Shown in pieces: positions 1 to 8,935 of a stretch of DNA of 32,134 nt. The stretch is from assembly GCA_023433585.1 (NCBI GenBank), contig JAEZCL010000213.1, forward strand, positions 1 to 32,134, given 5' to 3'. The notes under the pieces are model-generated. The model saw only the letters and a program-made list of their open reading frames with translations. It did no database searches and was not told where the DNA came from. Numbering within the stretch: the stretch's first letter is position 1; each line of letters begins with the position of its first letter. This stretch comes from Pseudomonadota bacterium. Its GTDB lineage: Bacteria > Pseudomonadota > Alphaproteobacteria > Caulobacterales > Caulobacteraceae. A program made the position numbers and the translations under genes.

Positions 1-2
1 AT

Positions 3-1019
3 GCGCTGCTGGCCGATGCGGCGCGTGCGGCCGGGGCGCGCGTGATCCTGATGGCGCACACCGCCGACGACAGGGCCGAATCCGACTGGATGCGCGGGCA
101 GGGGGCCACGCTGGGGGCCTTGCGCGAGTGGGCGCCGTCACCCGCCTGGCCCGAGGGGCGCGGCGTGATGCTTATGCGGCCGCTGCTGGATGCCCGCCGC
201 GCCGAGCTGCGCGCCTTTCTGGAGGCCCGGGGCGCCTCGTGGGTGGAGGATCCCGCCAACACGGACCCTCGCTTCCTGCGCAGCCGGGCCAGGGCCGCGC
301 TCTCGGCCGCCCGTCCCTTTCCCGATGAAGGAGCGGCGGACCTGCACGCCCGGGCGGGCGGTGATCCGGTCCCTGGCGCGGGGGATGAGGGTTCGGCCTA
401 TCGACGGGATGCACCCGGGCCTCATCTGTGGGCGGGCCTTCTCACCCTGTCGCGCGTCGCGCCCGCTCGCGTCCTCGCCGCCGCGCTGCTCAGCGCCTCC
501 GGCGGCGCCGCGCCCCCCCGTGGAACGCGCCTGGCCGCGCTTCACGCGCGCCTCGTTTCCGGCGCCGATTTCACCGCCACCCTGGCCGGCGCCCGCGTCG
601 AGGCAGTCGGCGGGACGGTGCTCATCACCCGCGAGCCGGGTCGACGGGGTCTGGCCGACCTTGCGCTGACGCCGGGCGAGCCCCTCGTCTGGGACGGGCG
701 GTTCGAGATCACCGCCCTTCGGCCCGGCTGGCGCGTCGGCCCGCTGAAGGGGCGCATGGCGGCCCTCTCCGACGCCGATCGATCCGTTCTGAACGCAATT
801 CCCGCCGCCGCGCGGCCGGTCCTGCCCGTGCTGTTCCGGGACGACGGATCGCGCCCGGTTCTTGCATGGCGACACGCCAGGACGCGGTGTCTCGTCGCAG
901 CCCGCCTTGTCGCCGCCACGGACGGGATCGGGCATGAGGGCGATCTGGGCCGCGCAATTGGCGAAACGCCGCCGACTGACCTATTTCTGAGCATTGGCGA
1001 GGACGTTCGTCCCGCATGA
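3..1019 (+). CDS. tilS: tRNA(Ile)-lysidine synthase, 5' truncated by window edge
   Basis: TilS uses ATP to convert the wobble C34 of tRNA-Ile(CAU) to lysidine in the cytoplasm. The frame is open from base 3, and the residues before the first possible internal start (GTG at 42) already read like TilS (ALLADAARAAGARVILMAHT), so the gene begins outside the window and its SGG-DS P-loop is not visible. Visible family motifs are HTADDRAE near the left edge, then MLMRPLLD and VEDPANTDPRFLRSRAR. The rest is the less conserved tRNA-binding C-terminal region. It ends 13 bases before the ftsH start, and tilS followed by ftsH is a familiar alphaproteobacterial order, which supports the call. Confidence 0.9.
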   Translation, partial: ALLADAARAAGARVILMAHTADDRAESDWMRGQGATLGALREWAPSPAWPEGRGVMLMRPLLDARRAELRAFLEARGASWVEDPANTDPRFLRSRARAALSAARPFPDEGAADLHARAGGDPVPGAGDEGSAYRRDAPGPHLWAGLLTLSRVAPARVLAAALLSASGGAAPPRGTRLAALHARLVSGADFTATLAGARVEAVGGTVLITREPGRRGLADLALTPGEPLVWDGRFEITALRPGWRVGPLKGRMAALSDADRSVLNAIPAAARPVLPVLFRDDGSRPVLAWRHARTRCLVAARLVAATDGIGHEGDLGRAIGETPPTDLFLSIGEDVRPA

Positions 1020-1032
1020 CCCGAGGAACCGA

Positions 1033-2961
<1,929 letters not shown>

Positions 2962-2968
2962 TCCCACG

Positions 2969-3000
2969 CCCGTCGTCCCTTCCAGAGCGGGGACGACGGG
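2969..3000. terminator. Hairpin between convergent ftsH and rnk-like genes
   Basis: A perfect 11-bp inverted repeat, CCCGTCGTCCC (2969-2979) and GGGACGACGGG (2990-3000), with a 10-base loop begins 8 bases after the ftsH stop. There is no T-tract on either side, so classical Rho-independent termination is not certain. Its place between two convergent genes suggests a bidirectional transcript end. Confidence 0.6.
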
Positions 3001-3033
3001 TCTGGCCGTCCATGACGACCGTTTCCGCCTCTT

Positions 3034-3456
3034 TCAGCGCGTCGCGGCCTCGATCACATCCTCGTCCTCGACCAGGACGGGGGTGAGCAGACGACGGGCG
3101 CCGGACGGGTCGGGCCAGTCGATGGCCTGGCCTTCCTGCAGGCCGATCAGGCCGGCCCCCACATGGGACAGGATCGAAACCTTTCCTGTGTCGATGTCCG
3201 CCTCGCGCGGGGGGACCAGCCGGATGCGCCGCACGTCGTCGGTGCGGGCGTCCGTATAGTGAAGCCAGCGGTTCAGGGTGACGACGTCCCGGGGCATGTC
3301 GACGGGATCGCGCACCTCGGCACGGTCCAGTTCCTGACGCAGCAGAAGGGCGGCGCCGGTTTCCGGCGCGTCGCCGATCAGGCGTTCCAGGGCGTCGAAA
3401 TCCCCTTCGCTGAGGACGATGGGGGGCAGGGGGGATTCTGAATCGAGAGTGGTCAT
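3034..3456 (-). CDS. rnk: Rnk / GreA-GreB C-terminal-like regulator
   Basis: The 140-residue protein has a variable N-terminal half (about 1-55) and a C-terminal GreA/GreB-type FKBP-like domain. That domain contains VTLNRWLHYTD, RIRLVPPREADIDTGKVS and ILSHVGAGLIGLQEGQAIDW, which is the conserved pattern of Rnk (regulator of nucleoside diphosphate kinase) proteins. Rnk binds RNA polymerase but lacks the long GreA coiled coil, and this protein is likewise too short to have one. Only a weak GAGA lies upstream of the ATG at 3456. The gene is convergent with ftsH. The family call is firm; the exact physiological role and the symbol are inferred. Confidence 0.8.
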   Translation of the reverse strand: MTTLDSESPLPPIVLSEGDFDALERLIGDAPETGAALLLRQELDRAEVRDPVDMPRDVVTLNRWLHYTDARTDDVRRIRLVPPREADIDTGKVSILSHVGAGLIGLQEGQAIDWPDPSGARRLLTPVLVEDEDVIEAATR

Positions 3457-3566
3457 TTCATAAGTCTCGTGGCTGATCGACGCACCTTCCCTGGTCTAGG
3501 TTGTGCGTCAGGGCGGCGGACAGTCGTCGCGCTGCGGGATTATCTCGGGGAGAGGCGTGTTCTCAG

Positions 3567-3610
3567 CCCGTAGCGGGCGCTGCGCCTGGGGCGCGGGAAG
3601 CCGCTACGGG
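3567..3610. repeat. Nested inverted repeat, possible structured RNA
   Basis: CCCGTAGCGG (3567-3576) pairs perfectly with CCGCTACGGG (3601-3610). Inside the 24-base spacer a second perfect stem, GCGCC (3582-3586) with GGCGC (3590-3594), has a 3-base loop. No T-tract follows on either strand, and no gene ends here, so a simple terminator is unlikely. It could be a structured untranslated region or a small RNA. Confidence 0.5.
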
Positions 3611-3756
3611 TCAGCCGCCTTCGACGCGGCGTCCCGCGTGGGCGAGCTTTCGAGCCTGGCTGGCGAACCGTTCCATAACGTGAATCTGGGCGTCCATTCG
3701 CCGGAAGTCAAATGGGCGCGCGCTGATTCGCCTGGAATTGGCGGCTGCCATGAAAA

Positions 3757-3771
3757 TATGTTTGCAACATA
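3757..3771. promoter_or_regulatory. TATGTT-N3-AACATA dyad upstream of acyltransferase
   Basis: A perfect inverted repeat with 6-bp arms and a TGC centre lies 47 bases before the acyltransferase ATG in an AT-richer patch. The size and position fit a dimeric repressor operator. No regulator for it is identified in the window. Confidence 0.4.
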
Positions 3772-3818
3772 AACTAGTCTGTGAGAATGAATCCGGCGTT
3801 CCACAGGAGATCGTCGCC

Positions 3819-5039
3819 ATGACCGCCGCCGTTTCGACTACCGATCGCCTGCACGGGCTGGACGCCCTCAGGGGCTTCGCCCTGTTGCTGGGCGTCGTGC
3901 TGCACGGCGCGATGGCCTATGCGCCGACGCCCATGTGGTTCATCAACGACAGCCAGGGTTCACCCGTCGCTTCGGGTGCGTTCTTCGTCATCCATCTGTT
4001 CCGCATGACGACCTTCTTCCTGATCGCGGGCCTGTTCGCGCACATGCTGTTGCACCGGCGGGGCTGGAAGGGCTTTGCGCTGGATCGCCTCAAGCGCATC
4101 GCCGGGCCGCTGTTCGGCCTGTGGTGGGTGGTGTTCCCCGCCATTGTGGCGGCGATCATCTGGTCGGCGTGGGTGCAGAACGGCGGAGCCTTCCCTGAAG
4201 ACGCCCCGCCCCCGCCGCCGCTGACGCTTCAGACCTTCCCCCTGACGCACCTGTGGTTCCTGTGGATGCTGCTGGTGCTCTACGCGGCCACGCTTCTGTT
4301 GCGTCTGCCGTTCGCCCTTCTGGACCGCAACGGCGCCTGGGGGGGGATTTTGGACCGGATCACGGGCGCGCTCCTGACCGGGCCGTTCGCGCCGTTGGTC
4401 CTGGCCGCGCCGCTGGCCCTGGCGCTCTATCTCACGCCCGGATGGGTTCCCTTCTTCGGCATACCGACGCCGGATACGGGATTCGTCCCCAACGCCGCCG
4501 CCCTGACCGGGTTCGGCGCGGCCTTCGGGTTCGGTTTCCTGCTGGACCGTCGCCGCGACCTGCTGGCCCGCATCGCCGGGATGTGGGCGCCGTTCACGAT
4601 CATGGCGCTGGGGACCGGGGCGGGCGCCATGATGCTGTCGGGGGGACCGGTCCCGAGTTGGACGCCCGTCGAGGAGGGGGCGGCCAAGGCTTTCGCCGCC
4701 TGTGTTTACGCGCTCGCCGTGTTCACCTCGACTTTCGCCGTGACGGCCCTGGCCCTGCGGTTCCTGTCGGGCGTGAGCGCGATCCGGCGCTATGTGGCCG
4801 ATGCGTCCTACTGGATCTACATCATCCACCTGCCGCTGGTGATGGCCGCTCAGGTTCTGCTGCTGAACCTGGACCTGCCCTGGTGGGCCAAGCTGGTCAT
4901 TCTGACTGCGGGCGTGACCGCCATCGGCCTGCTCACCTATGCGCTCCTGGTGCGCCACACCGTCCTGGGGACGGGGCTGAACGGCCGCCGCATCCCATGG
5001 CGGCGTCCCGCTCCGGGCCCCGCCGATCAACCCGCCTGA
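3819..5039 (+). CDS. Acyltransferase 3 / OpgC-like integral membrane protein
   Basis: The 406-residue protein begins RLHGLDALRGFALLLGVVLHG, the classic start of acyltransferase-3 proteins, in which an H/D-x-LRG motif precedes the first membrane helix. About ten hydrophobic helices follow, including the family-like WFLWMLLVLYA and SYWIYIIHLPLVM. Such proteins O-acylate periplasmic glucans, lipopolysaccharide or other glycans at the inner membrane; OpgC/MdoC is one branch. The ATG at 3819 is preferred over an upstream in-frame ATG at 3738 because CAGGAGA lies 9 bases upstream and the family homology begins at once. The acyl acceptor cannot be read from sequence. It is followed after a long hairpin by a small membrane protein gene. 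Confidence 0.85.
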   Translation: MTAAVSTTDRLHGLDALRGFALLLGVVLHGAMAYAPTPMWFINDSQGSPVASGAFFVIHLFRMTTFFLIAGLFAHMLLHRRGWKGFALDRLKRIAGPLFGLWWVVFPAIVAAIIWSAWVQNGGAFPEDAPPPPPLTLQTFPLTHLWFLWMLLVLYAATLLLRLPFALLDRNGAWGGILDRITGALLTGPFAPLVLAAPLALALYLTPGWVPFFGIPTPDTGFVPNAAALTGFGAAFGFGFLLDRRRDLLARIAGMWAPFTIMALGTGAGAMMLSGGPVPSWTPVEEGAAKAFAACVYALAVFTSTFAVTALALRFLSGVSAIRRYVADASYWIYIIHLPLVMAAQVLLLNLDLPWWAKLVILTAGVTAIGLLTYALLVRHTVLGTGLNGRRIPWRRPAPGPADQPA

Positions 5040-5053
5040 ACCCCTTGCCAAGC

Positions 5054-5089
5054 CCGTGCGGCTGGTCCACCCCAGAGCCAGCCGCACGG
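5054..5089 (+). terminator. 12-bp stem-loop between acyltransferase and membrane protein
   Basis: CCGTGCGGCTGG (5054-5065) and CCAGCCGCACGG (5078-5089) form a perfect 12-bp stem with a 12-base loop. It lies 14 bases after the acyltransferase stop and immediately before the AGAGGA ribosome site of the next gene. There is no T-tract, so it may end, slow or stabilise the upstream message rather than act as an intrinsic terminator. Confidence 0.5.
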
Positions 5090-5104
5090 CAGAGGAACGA
5101 CGCC

Positions 5105-5746
5105 ATGCCCGCCAAGCCCCGCATGATCTCGCCCGAGGACGACCTCTCCTTTCTGCGCGCCATCGTGGAGGGCGGCGGCGCCAGGGGGTTTCTGACCCTC
5201 GGGGTGGCCTATCTGGCGGCGGGCCTGCTGTATGGCGTTCAATGCCTGTTCCATCTGGCCCTGATGGTCGGCTGGATCCGTTGGCCGGGCCTGGCCGTCC
5301 TTGCGTTCATCATCGCCATCAGCGTGACGTTCTGCGCCGTGCTGGCCTGGGCGGTCATCGAGGACAGGAAGATGCTCGGCCTCGGCCCCACGGCGACACG
5401 GGCGCTGAACGCGGCCTTCAACGGCGCCGGATTCGCCAATCTGGCGGGGATCGTCATCTTCGGCCTGGGCGCCGCGCGGGATCAGGACTTCGCCATATGG
5501 CTCTATTATCCGGCGGTCATGTTCGTGCTTCAGGCGGCGGCCTGGTATCTGGCCTGGGTGCTGAAGAAGAAGCTCTGGATGCTGGCGGCCTCGATCGGCG
5601 GCTGGATCGCTGCGGTGGCCCTGGGCGCGCTGGTGCGCGAGCCGTTTCTCTACCTCGTCGTCTGCACCACGGCGCTGTTCGTGCTGTTCGCGGGACCCGG
5701 CTGGATCATGCTGAAGGGCGCCCTGCGCGCCCGGCGCGAAGGCTGA
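5105..5746 (+). CDS. Small integral membrane protein paired with a winged-helix regulator
   Basis: The 213-residue protein is not recognised as a named family. A hydrophilic N-terminus (1-30) is followed by about six hydrophobic segments, roughly at 35-57, 58-82, 103-122, 128-150, 155-175 and 178-200, and a short basic tail (RARREG). No catalytic motif was seen. The start is supported by AGAGGA 7 bases before the ATG. The stop lies one base before the ATG of a winged-helix DNA-binding gene, so the two are translated together. Pairs of a membrane protein and a small DNA-binding protein are often sensor-regulator or self-controlled units; that role is an inference here. Confidence 0.7.
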   Translation: MPAKPRMISPEDDLSFLRAIVEGGGARGFLTLGVAYLAAGLLYGVQCLFHLALMVGWIRWPGLAVLAFIIAISVTFCAVLAWAVIEDRKMLGLGPTATRALNAAFNGAGFANLAGIVIFGLGAARDQDFAIWLYYPAVMFVLQAAAWYLAWVLKKKLWMLAASIGGWIAAVALGALVREPFLYLVVCTTALFVLFAGPGWIMLKGALRARREG

Positions 5747-5747
5747 C

Positions 5748-6053
5748 ATGGGGCTGGAGGACCTCGGGCGCATAGACGAGATCATCCACGGCCGCATGCG
5801 GCTGGGGATCATGGTCTATCTGGCCGACGCCGAGGTGGCGGATTTCACCGAACTCAAAACCGTGCTCGAGGCGACCCAGGGCAACCTGTCGGTTCACCTC
5901 AAGAAGCTGGAAGAGGCCGGCTATGTCGCCATCGCCAAGAGCTTCAAGAACAACAAGCCGCTGACCCGCGTCAGCATCACGTCCCAGGGCCGCCGCGCCT
6001 TCGCCGACTATCTGCAGGCCATCAGCGGCCTGATCGGGGAGAGAGATCGGTGA
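5748..6053 (+). CDS. Winged-helix transcriptional regulator (HTH_27-like)
   Basis: The 101-residue protein is essentially one winged-helix domain: IIHGRMRLGIMVYL (helix 1), DFTELKTVLEATQGNLSVHLKKLEEAGYVAI (helix-turn-helix) and a wing followed by VSITSQGRRAFADYLQ. This matches the small MarR/ArsR-like 'winged helix DNA-binding' family that acts without a ligand domain. It starts one base after the stop of the membrane protein and its TGA overlaps the folP ATG (TGATG), so it sits in a three-gene transcription unit. The target is not known; autoregulation is the simplest guess. Confidence 0.8.
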   Translation: MGLEDLGRIDEIIHGRMRLGIMVYLADAEVADFTELKTVLEATQGNLSVHLKKLEEAGYVAIAKSFKNNKPLTRVSITSQGRRAFADYLQAISGLIGERDR

Positions 6054-6895
6054 TGACCCCGGCGCCCGCTCGTCTTCTGGACAGCCTGCCGAAAGGGGGC
6101 GTCGTCCGCGTCATGGGCATCGTGAACGTCACGCCGGACAGTTTCTCGGACGGCGGGCGGTGGATTCGTCCGGACGCGGCCGTGGACCACGCCCTGCGTC
6201 TGCTCGACGAGGGGGCCGACATCCTGGACATCGGCGGCGAAAGCACCCGGCCGGGCGCCGACCCTGTCGGGGCGGACGAGGAGATCGACCGCGTCATCCC
6301 GGTGATCGAGGCCGTGCGCGCACGCCGTCCGCACGCCCTCATCAGCATCGACACCATGAAGCCGCATGTGGCGCGCGCCGCCGTCATGGCCGGCGCGGTC
6401 ATGTGGAACGACGTCACCGCCCTGACCCATTCGTCAGAAAGCCTCTCCGTCGCCGCCGATTTGGGCTGCGACGTGGTCCTGATGCACATGAAGGGCGAGC
6501 CGCGCACCATGCAGGCGGCTCCCCATTATGATGATGTTGTCGCCGAGGTGGCCGGGCGTCTGGACGCCCTGGCCGGCGCCGCCATGAAGGCGGGCGTGGC
6601 GCGTGGGCGTATCTGGCTGGATCCCGGCATCGGCTTCGGCAAGACCACGGCGCACAATCTGGCCCTGACCGCGAACCTGGACCGCCTGACCGCCCTGGGC
6701 TTCCCCGTCCTCTACGCCGCCAGCCGCAAGCGGATGATCCAGACCCTCGATCCGGCCGCTGTCGATCCGGCCGAGCGGCTGGGCGGTTCGCTGGCCCTGG
6801 CGCTGGAGGGCGCGCGGCGGGGCGCGGCGATGGTGCGGGTCCACGACGTGCGCGAGACGGTCCAGGCTCTGAGGGTGCTGGCGGCGATTGTTTGA
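6053..6895 (+). CDS. folP: Dihydropteroate synthase
   Basis: FolP condenses p-aminobenzoate with hydroxymethyl-dihydropterin pyrophosphate in folate synthesis and is the sulfonamide target. All signature loops are present in order: VMGIVNVTPDSFSDGG near residues 19-34, DIGGESTRPGAD, SIDTMKP, WNDVTA, LMHMKGEPRTMQ, LDPGIGFGKT and ASRKRMI. The 280-residue length is normal for a TIM barrel of this family. The ATG at 6053 overlaps the TGA of the preceding regulator; a GTG at 6050 is possible and would add one residue. The gene is convergent with the acid-phosphatase-like gene 36 bases away. Confidence 0.97.
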   Translation: MTPAPARLLDSLPKGGVVRVMGIVNVTPDSFSDGGRWIRPDAAVDHALRLLDEGADILDIGGESTRPGADPVGADEEIDRVIPVIEAVRARRPHALISIDTMKPHVARAAVMAGAVMWNDVTALTHSSESLSVAADLGCDVVLMHMKGEPRTMQAAPHYDDVVAEVAGRLDALAGAAMKAGVARGRIWLDPGIGFGKTTAHNLALTANLDRLTALGFPVLYAASRKRMIQTLDPAAVDPAERLGGSLALALEGARRGAAMVRVHDVRETVQALRVLAAIV

Positions 6896-6931
6896 ACAGT
6901 CCCCACGAGAGCCTGGAGGCGTACGCCCGCT

Positions 6932-8782
6932 TCAGTCCTTGTCGAGGGCGAAACTGTCGATGACCGCGCCGTCGGTGTCGATGGCGCGATAGTCGAGCGT
7001 TCCGGCGACCGGGTCGACCTCGATGATCTGGTAGGTGCGGGTGTCGACCGCGCCCGCCACGGCGAACCCGGGCGCCTGCTGCTCATACATCTTGGTTCCC
7101 GAGACGGCGACCAGATAGACCGTGCCGTGCTCGCCCTCGACGGCGGGCCGGTTGTCGCGCATGGGCACGGTCCGCATGTAGGCGTGGTCGTGGCCCTGGA
7201 AGGCGATGTCCACATTGTGCCGGTCGAAGATCGGCCCCCAGGCGGCGCGCAGCTCATGATTATCGCGTCCGGGGCGCGAGGCGTAGAACGGATGGTGATA
7301 GATCACCACCTTCCAGCGCGCGTCGCTCTCGCCCAGGGTGCGGTCCAGCCATTCGGCCTGGCCCTGCGGATCATGCAGGTCGTAGTTGGAGTCCAGCACC
7401 ACCACCAGCATGTCCTGATAGGCGACATGATAGGTGCGCCCCGGCTCCAGATTGTCCGTGCCGTTATCGGCCAGGGCGAAATGCTGGAGGTAGAGGGTCG
7501 GGTGGCCGCCGTGGCTGTCGTGATTGCCCAGCGCCGGCACGATCGTGGTGCGGTCGAACACCGATGAGCCTTCCTCGAAGAACTGGTCCCAGTTGTCGCG
7601 CTCCGTGCCGTGGTCGATCAGGTCGCCCGCGATCATGAACCAGCGCGCCTCGGGAAAGCGCCGGTCGGCCTCGCGGATCAGGTCGCCCCATTCATCGAGC
7701 CCGTTCTGGGGGTCGCCCAGATAGACGAACGAATAGGGTTCGGCGCCCGCCTCGGCGGCGGTGCGGAAGCGGCGCATGGGCGTCCAGCTTTCACCCGCGT
7801 CGACGCTGACGGCGTAGTGATAGTCGGTCGCCGGGGCGAGGCCGTCCACCCGCGCGCGGTGCAGGCGGATGACCGGATCGTTGACGATCTGGCGGCTGCT
7901 GTGCTCGGCGAAACCGGCGGTCACGTCGCGGGCCTCGCCGCCGTCGGCGGGCGTGATTCTGAGGAGACCCTGGCCGACGGTTTCATCCGTGCGCCACTGC
8001 ACGGTGATCGAGGTGCGCGGATCGCCCTGCCACGTCAGTTGCAGATGGTCGGGCGAAGGCGATGACGGGTAGTCGGTGGCGCGGAAGAAGCCCACCATCC
8101 GCGATGCGAACTCCCAGATCTCGAACGAGCGCAGCACCGGCAGGCCGATCAGCGCCTCGGGCAGGGTGTTGAAGAAATCATTGTCGTCGATGTAGGGCGC
8201 GCCGTTGAGGCGGGCGATCTCGACGTCCGTGCCGGGAACCAGAGGCGTGACCAGCACCGGGGCTTCGCCGTCGACGGGCGCCGCGAAGACGATGTAGGGC
8301 TTCATCTCGCCGGACAGGCTGGGCACGCCGAGGCGCACTTCCCCGGCGGGAACCGTCTTTTCCCAGACGTGGAAATCGTCTTCCACATCGACGATGAAGT
8401 CGAGATCGGCGCGGCGCTGGAAGCCCAGGTCAGTCAGCCAGAACGGCGTCTCGCCGTATGTGTGGTCGAAGGCCACGTAGAGACGCGCGGGCCGGTCCAC
8501 CGAAAAGCGCGCGAAGCCTGTGGCGAGCCGCTCGCGCTCGGCGGGGCTGAGGAAGGCCGCCGCGCTTTCGGGCGTCAGGTTCAGGCGCGCCGCGTCGTCC
8601 AGATCGCGCGTCATGCGATCGAGGATGCCCGAGACGAAGGCTTCCAGCTCCGCGTGCGGGTCGGCGGCGCTTTCGGGCGCCTGAACGGCGGTGTCCGTCA
8701 GGGCGACGGCGGGGGTGGCGGGCCACGCCACAGGCGCGGCGAGCGCGAGGGCGATGGCGAGGGATGCGGCCTTGAAGCGCAT
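6932..8782 (-). CDS. Secreted purple-acid-phosphatase-like metallophosphoesterase
   Basis: The 616-residue product starts with a Sec signal (MRFKAASLAIALALAAPVAW, cleavage near 28). Residues 45-235 form an N-terminal region I do not recognise. Residues 245-342 look like the fibronectin-type N-terminal domain of purple acid phosphatases. The calcineurin-like catalytic domain follows with GDPQ (356-359), GDLID (386-390), GNHD (419-422), HHP (496-498) and GHDHAY (530-535), so the binuclear metal ligands are present. The ATG at 8782 is chosen over an earlier start because AAGGA lies 8 bases upstream and the signal peptide begins there. It is transcribed in the same direction as the phytase upstream of it, so it probably removes phosphate from phytase products; the substrate is inferred. 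Confidence 0.85.
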   Translation of the reverse strand: MRFKAASLAIALALAAPVAWPATPAVALTDTAVQAPESAADPHAELEAFVSGILDRMTRDLDDAARLNLTPESAAAFLSPAERERLATGFARFSVDRPARLYVAFDHTYGETPFWLTDLGFQRRADLDFIVDVEDDFHVWEKTVPAGEVRLGVPSLSGEMKPYIVFAAPVDGEAPVLVTPLVPGTDVEIARLNGAPYIDDNDFFNTLPEALIGLPVLRSFEIWEFASRMVGFFRATDYPSSPSPDHLQLTWQGDPRTSITVQWRTDETVGQGLLRITPADGGEARDVTAGFAEHSSRQIVNDPVIRLHRARVDGLAPATDYHYAVSVDAGESWTPMRRFRTAAEAGAEPYSFVYLGDPQNGLDEWGDLIREADRRFPEARWFMIAGDLIDHGTERDNWDQFFEEGSSVFDRTTIVPALGNHDSHGGHPTLYLQHFALADNGTDNLEPGRTYHVAYQDMLVVVLDSNYDLHDPQGQAEWLDRTLGESDARWKVVIYHHPFYASRPGRDNHELRAAWGPIFDRHNVDIAFQGHDHAYMRTVPMRDNRPAVEGEHGTVYLVAVSGTKMYEQQAPGFAVAGAVDTRTYQIIEVDPVAGTLDYRAIDTDGAVIDSFALDKD

Positions 8783-8877
8783 GGAAGGCGTCCTTCTGTC
8801 TTGACGTCTGTTCGACGTTCGTCGGGGAGCGGTCCGCGCGACGGGCGCGGTTTGCGTTCCGGTGTTCTGGCCCATCC

Positions 8878-8911
8878 GCCCTGACGCCGCGGGTGAGGCG
8901 GGCGTCAGGGC
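8878..8911 (-). terminator. Hairpin after the phytase gene
   Basis: A perfect inverted repeat, GCCCTGACGCC (8878-8888) and GGCGTCAGGGC (8901-8911), with a 12-base loop lies 25-58 bases beyond the phytase stop on the minus strand. No T-run follows. It overlaps the GTCAG direct repeat, so it may have both a termination and an operator role for the downstream phosphatase gene. Confidence 0.5.
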
Positions 8912-8922
8912 GGCGTCAGGCG
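8904..8922. promoter_or_regulatory. GTCAG-N6-GTCAG direct repeat upstream of the acid phosphatase
   Basis: GTCAG occurs at 8904 and 8915, exactly 11 bases apart, in the context GTCAGGGCGGCGTCAGGCG, about 122 bases before the phosphatase start. The arrangement resembles the direct repeats bound by OmpR/PhoB-family regulators. Two close relatives occur in this window at 11081 and 27928. Confidence 0.4.
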
Positions 8923-8935
8923 GGCCGGGGAGGGC

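Larger units (their letters stand above)
3457..3818. other. 362-base gap without a convincing gene
   Basis: This stretch separates the divergent rnk-like and acyltransferase genes. Short open frames here have no recognisable protein pattern and no good ribosome site. It holds a nested inverted repeat (3567-3610), a 15-bp dyad (3757-3771), and a TAGGTT hexamer at 3497-3502 that could be a plus-strand -10 element; the corresponding -35 (TGATCG) is poor. The segment from about 3740 to 3800 is AT-richer than its surroundings and probably holds the acyltransferase promoter. Confidence 0.6.

Noticed and set aside
3507..3525. Fourth GTCAG-type repeat near the rnk-like gene
   Set aside because: GTCAGGGCGGC is followed by GGACAG, not GTCAG at the 11-base position, so the second unit is missing.
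3501..3772. Short plus-strand open frames in the gap before the acyltransferase
   Set aside because: No ribosome site at a proper distance, no membrane or domain pattern, and they cross the nested inverted repeat.
3738..3818. 27-residue N-terminal extension of the acyltransferase
   Set aside because: It lies over the operator-like dyad and lacks a ribosome site; the ATG at 3819 has CAGGAGA and starts the conserved domain.
6918..6927. GGCGTACGCC palindrome between folP and the phosphatase
   Set aside because: A single short GC palindrome without T-tract or repeats elsewhere is not enough to call a terminator or operator.
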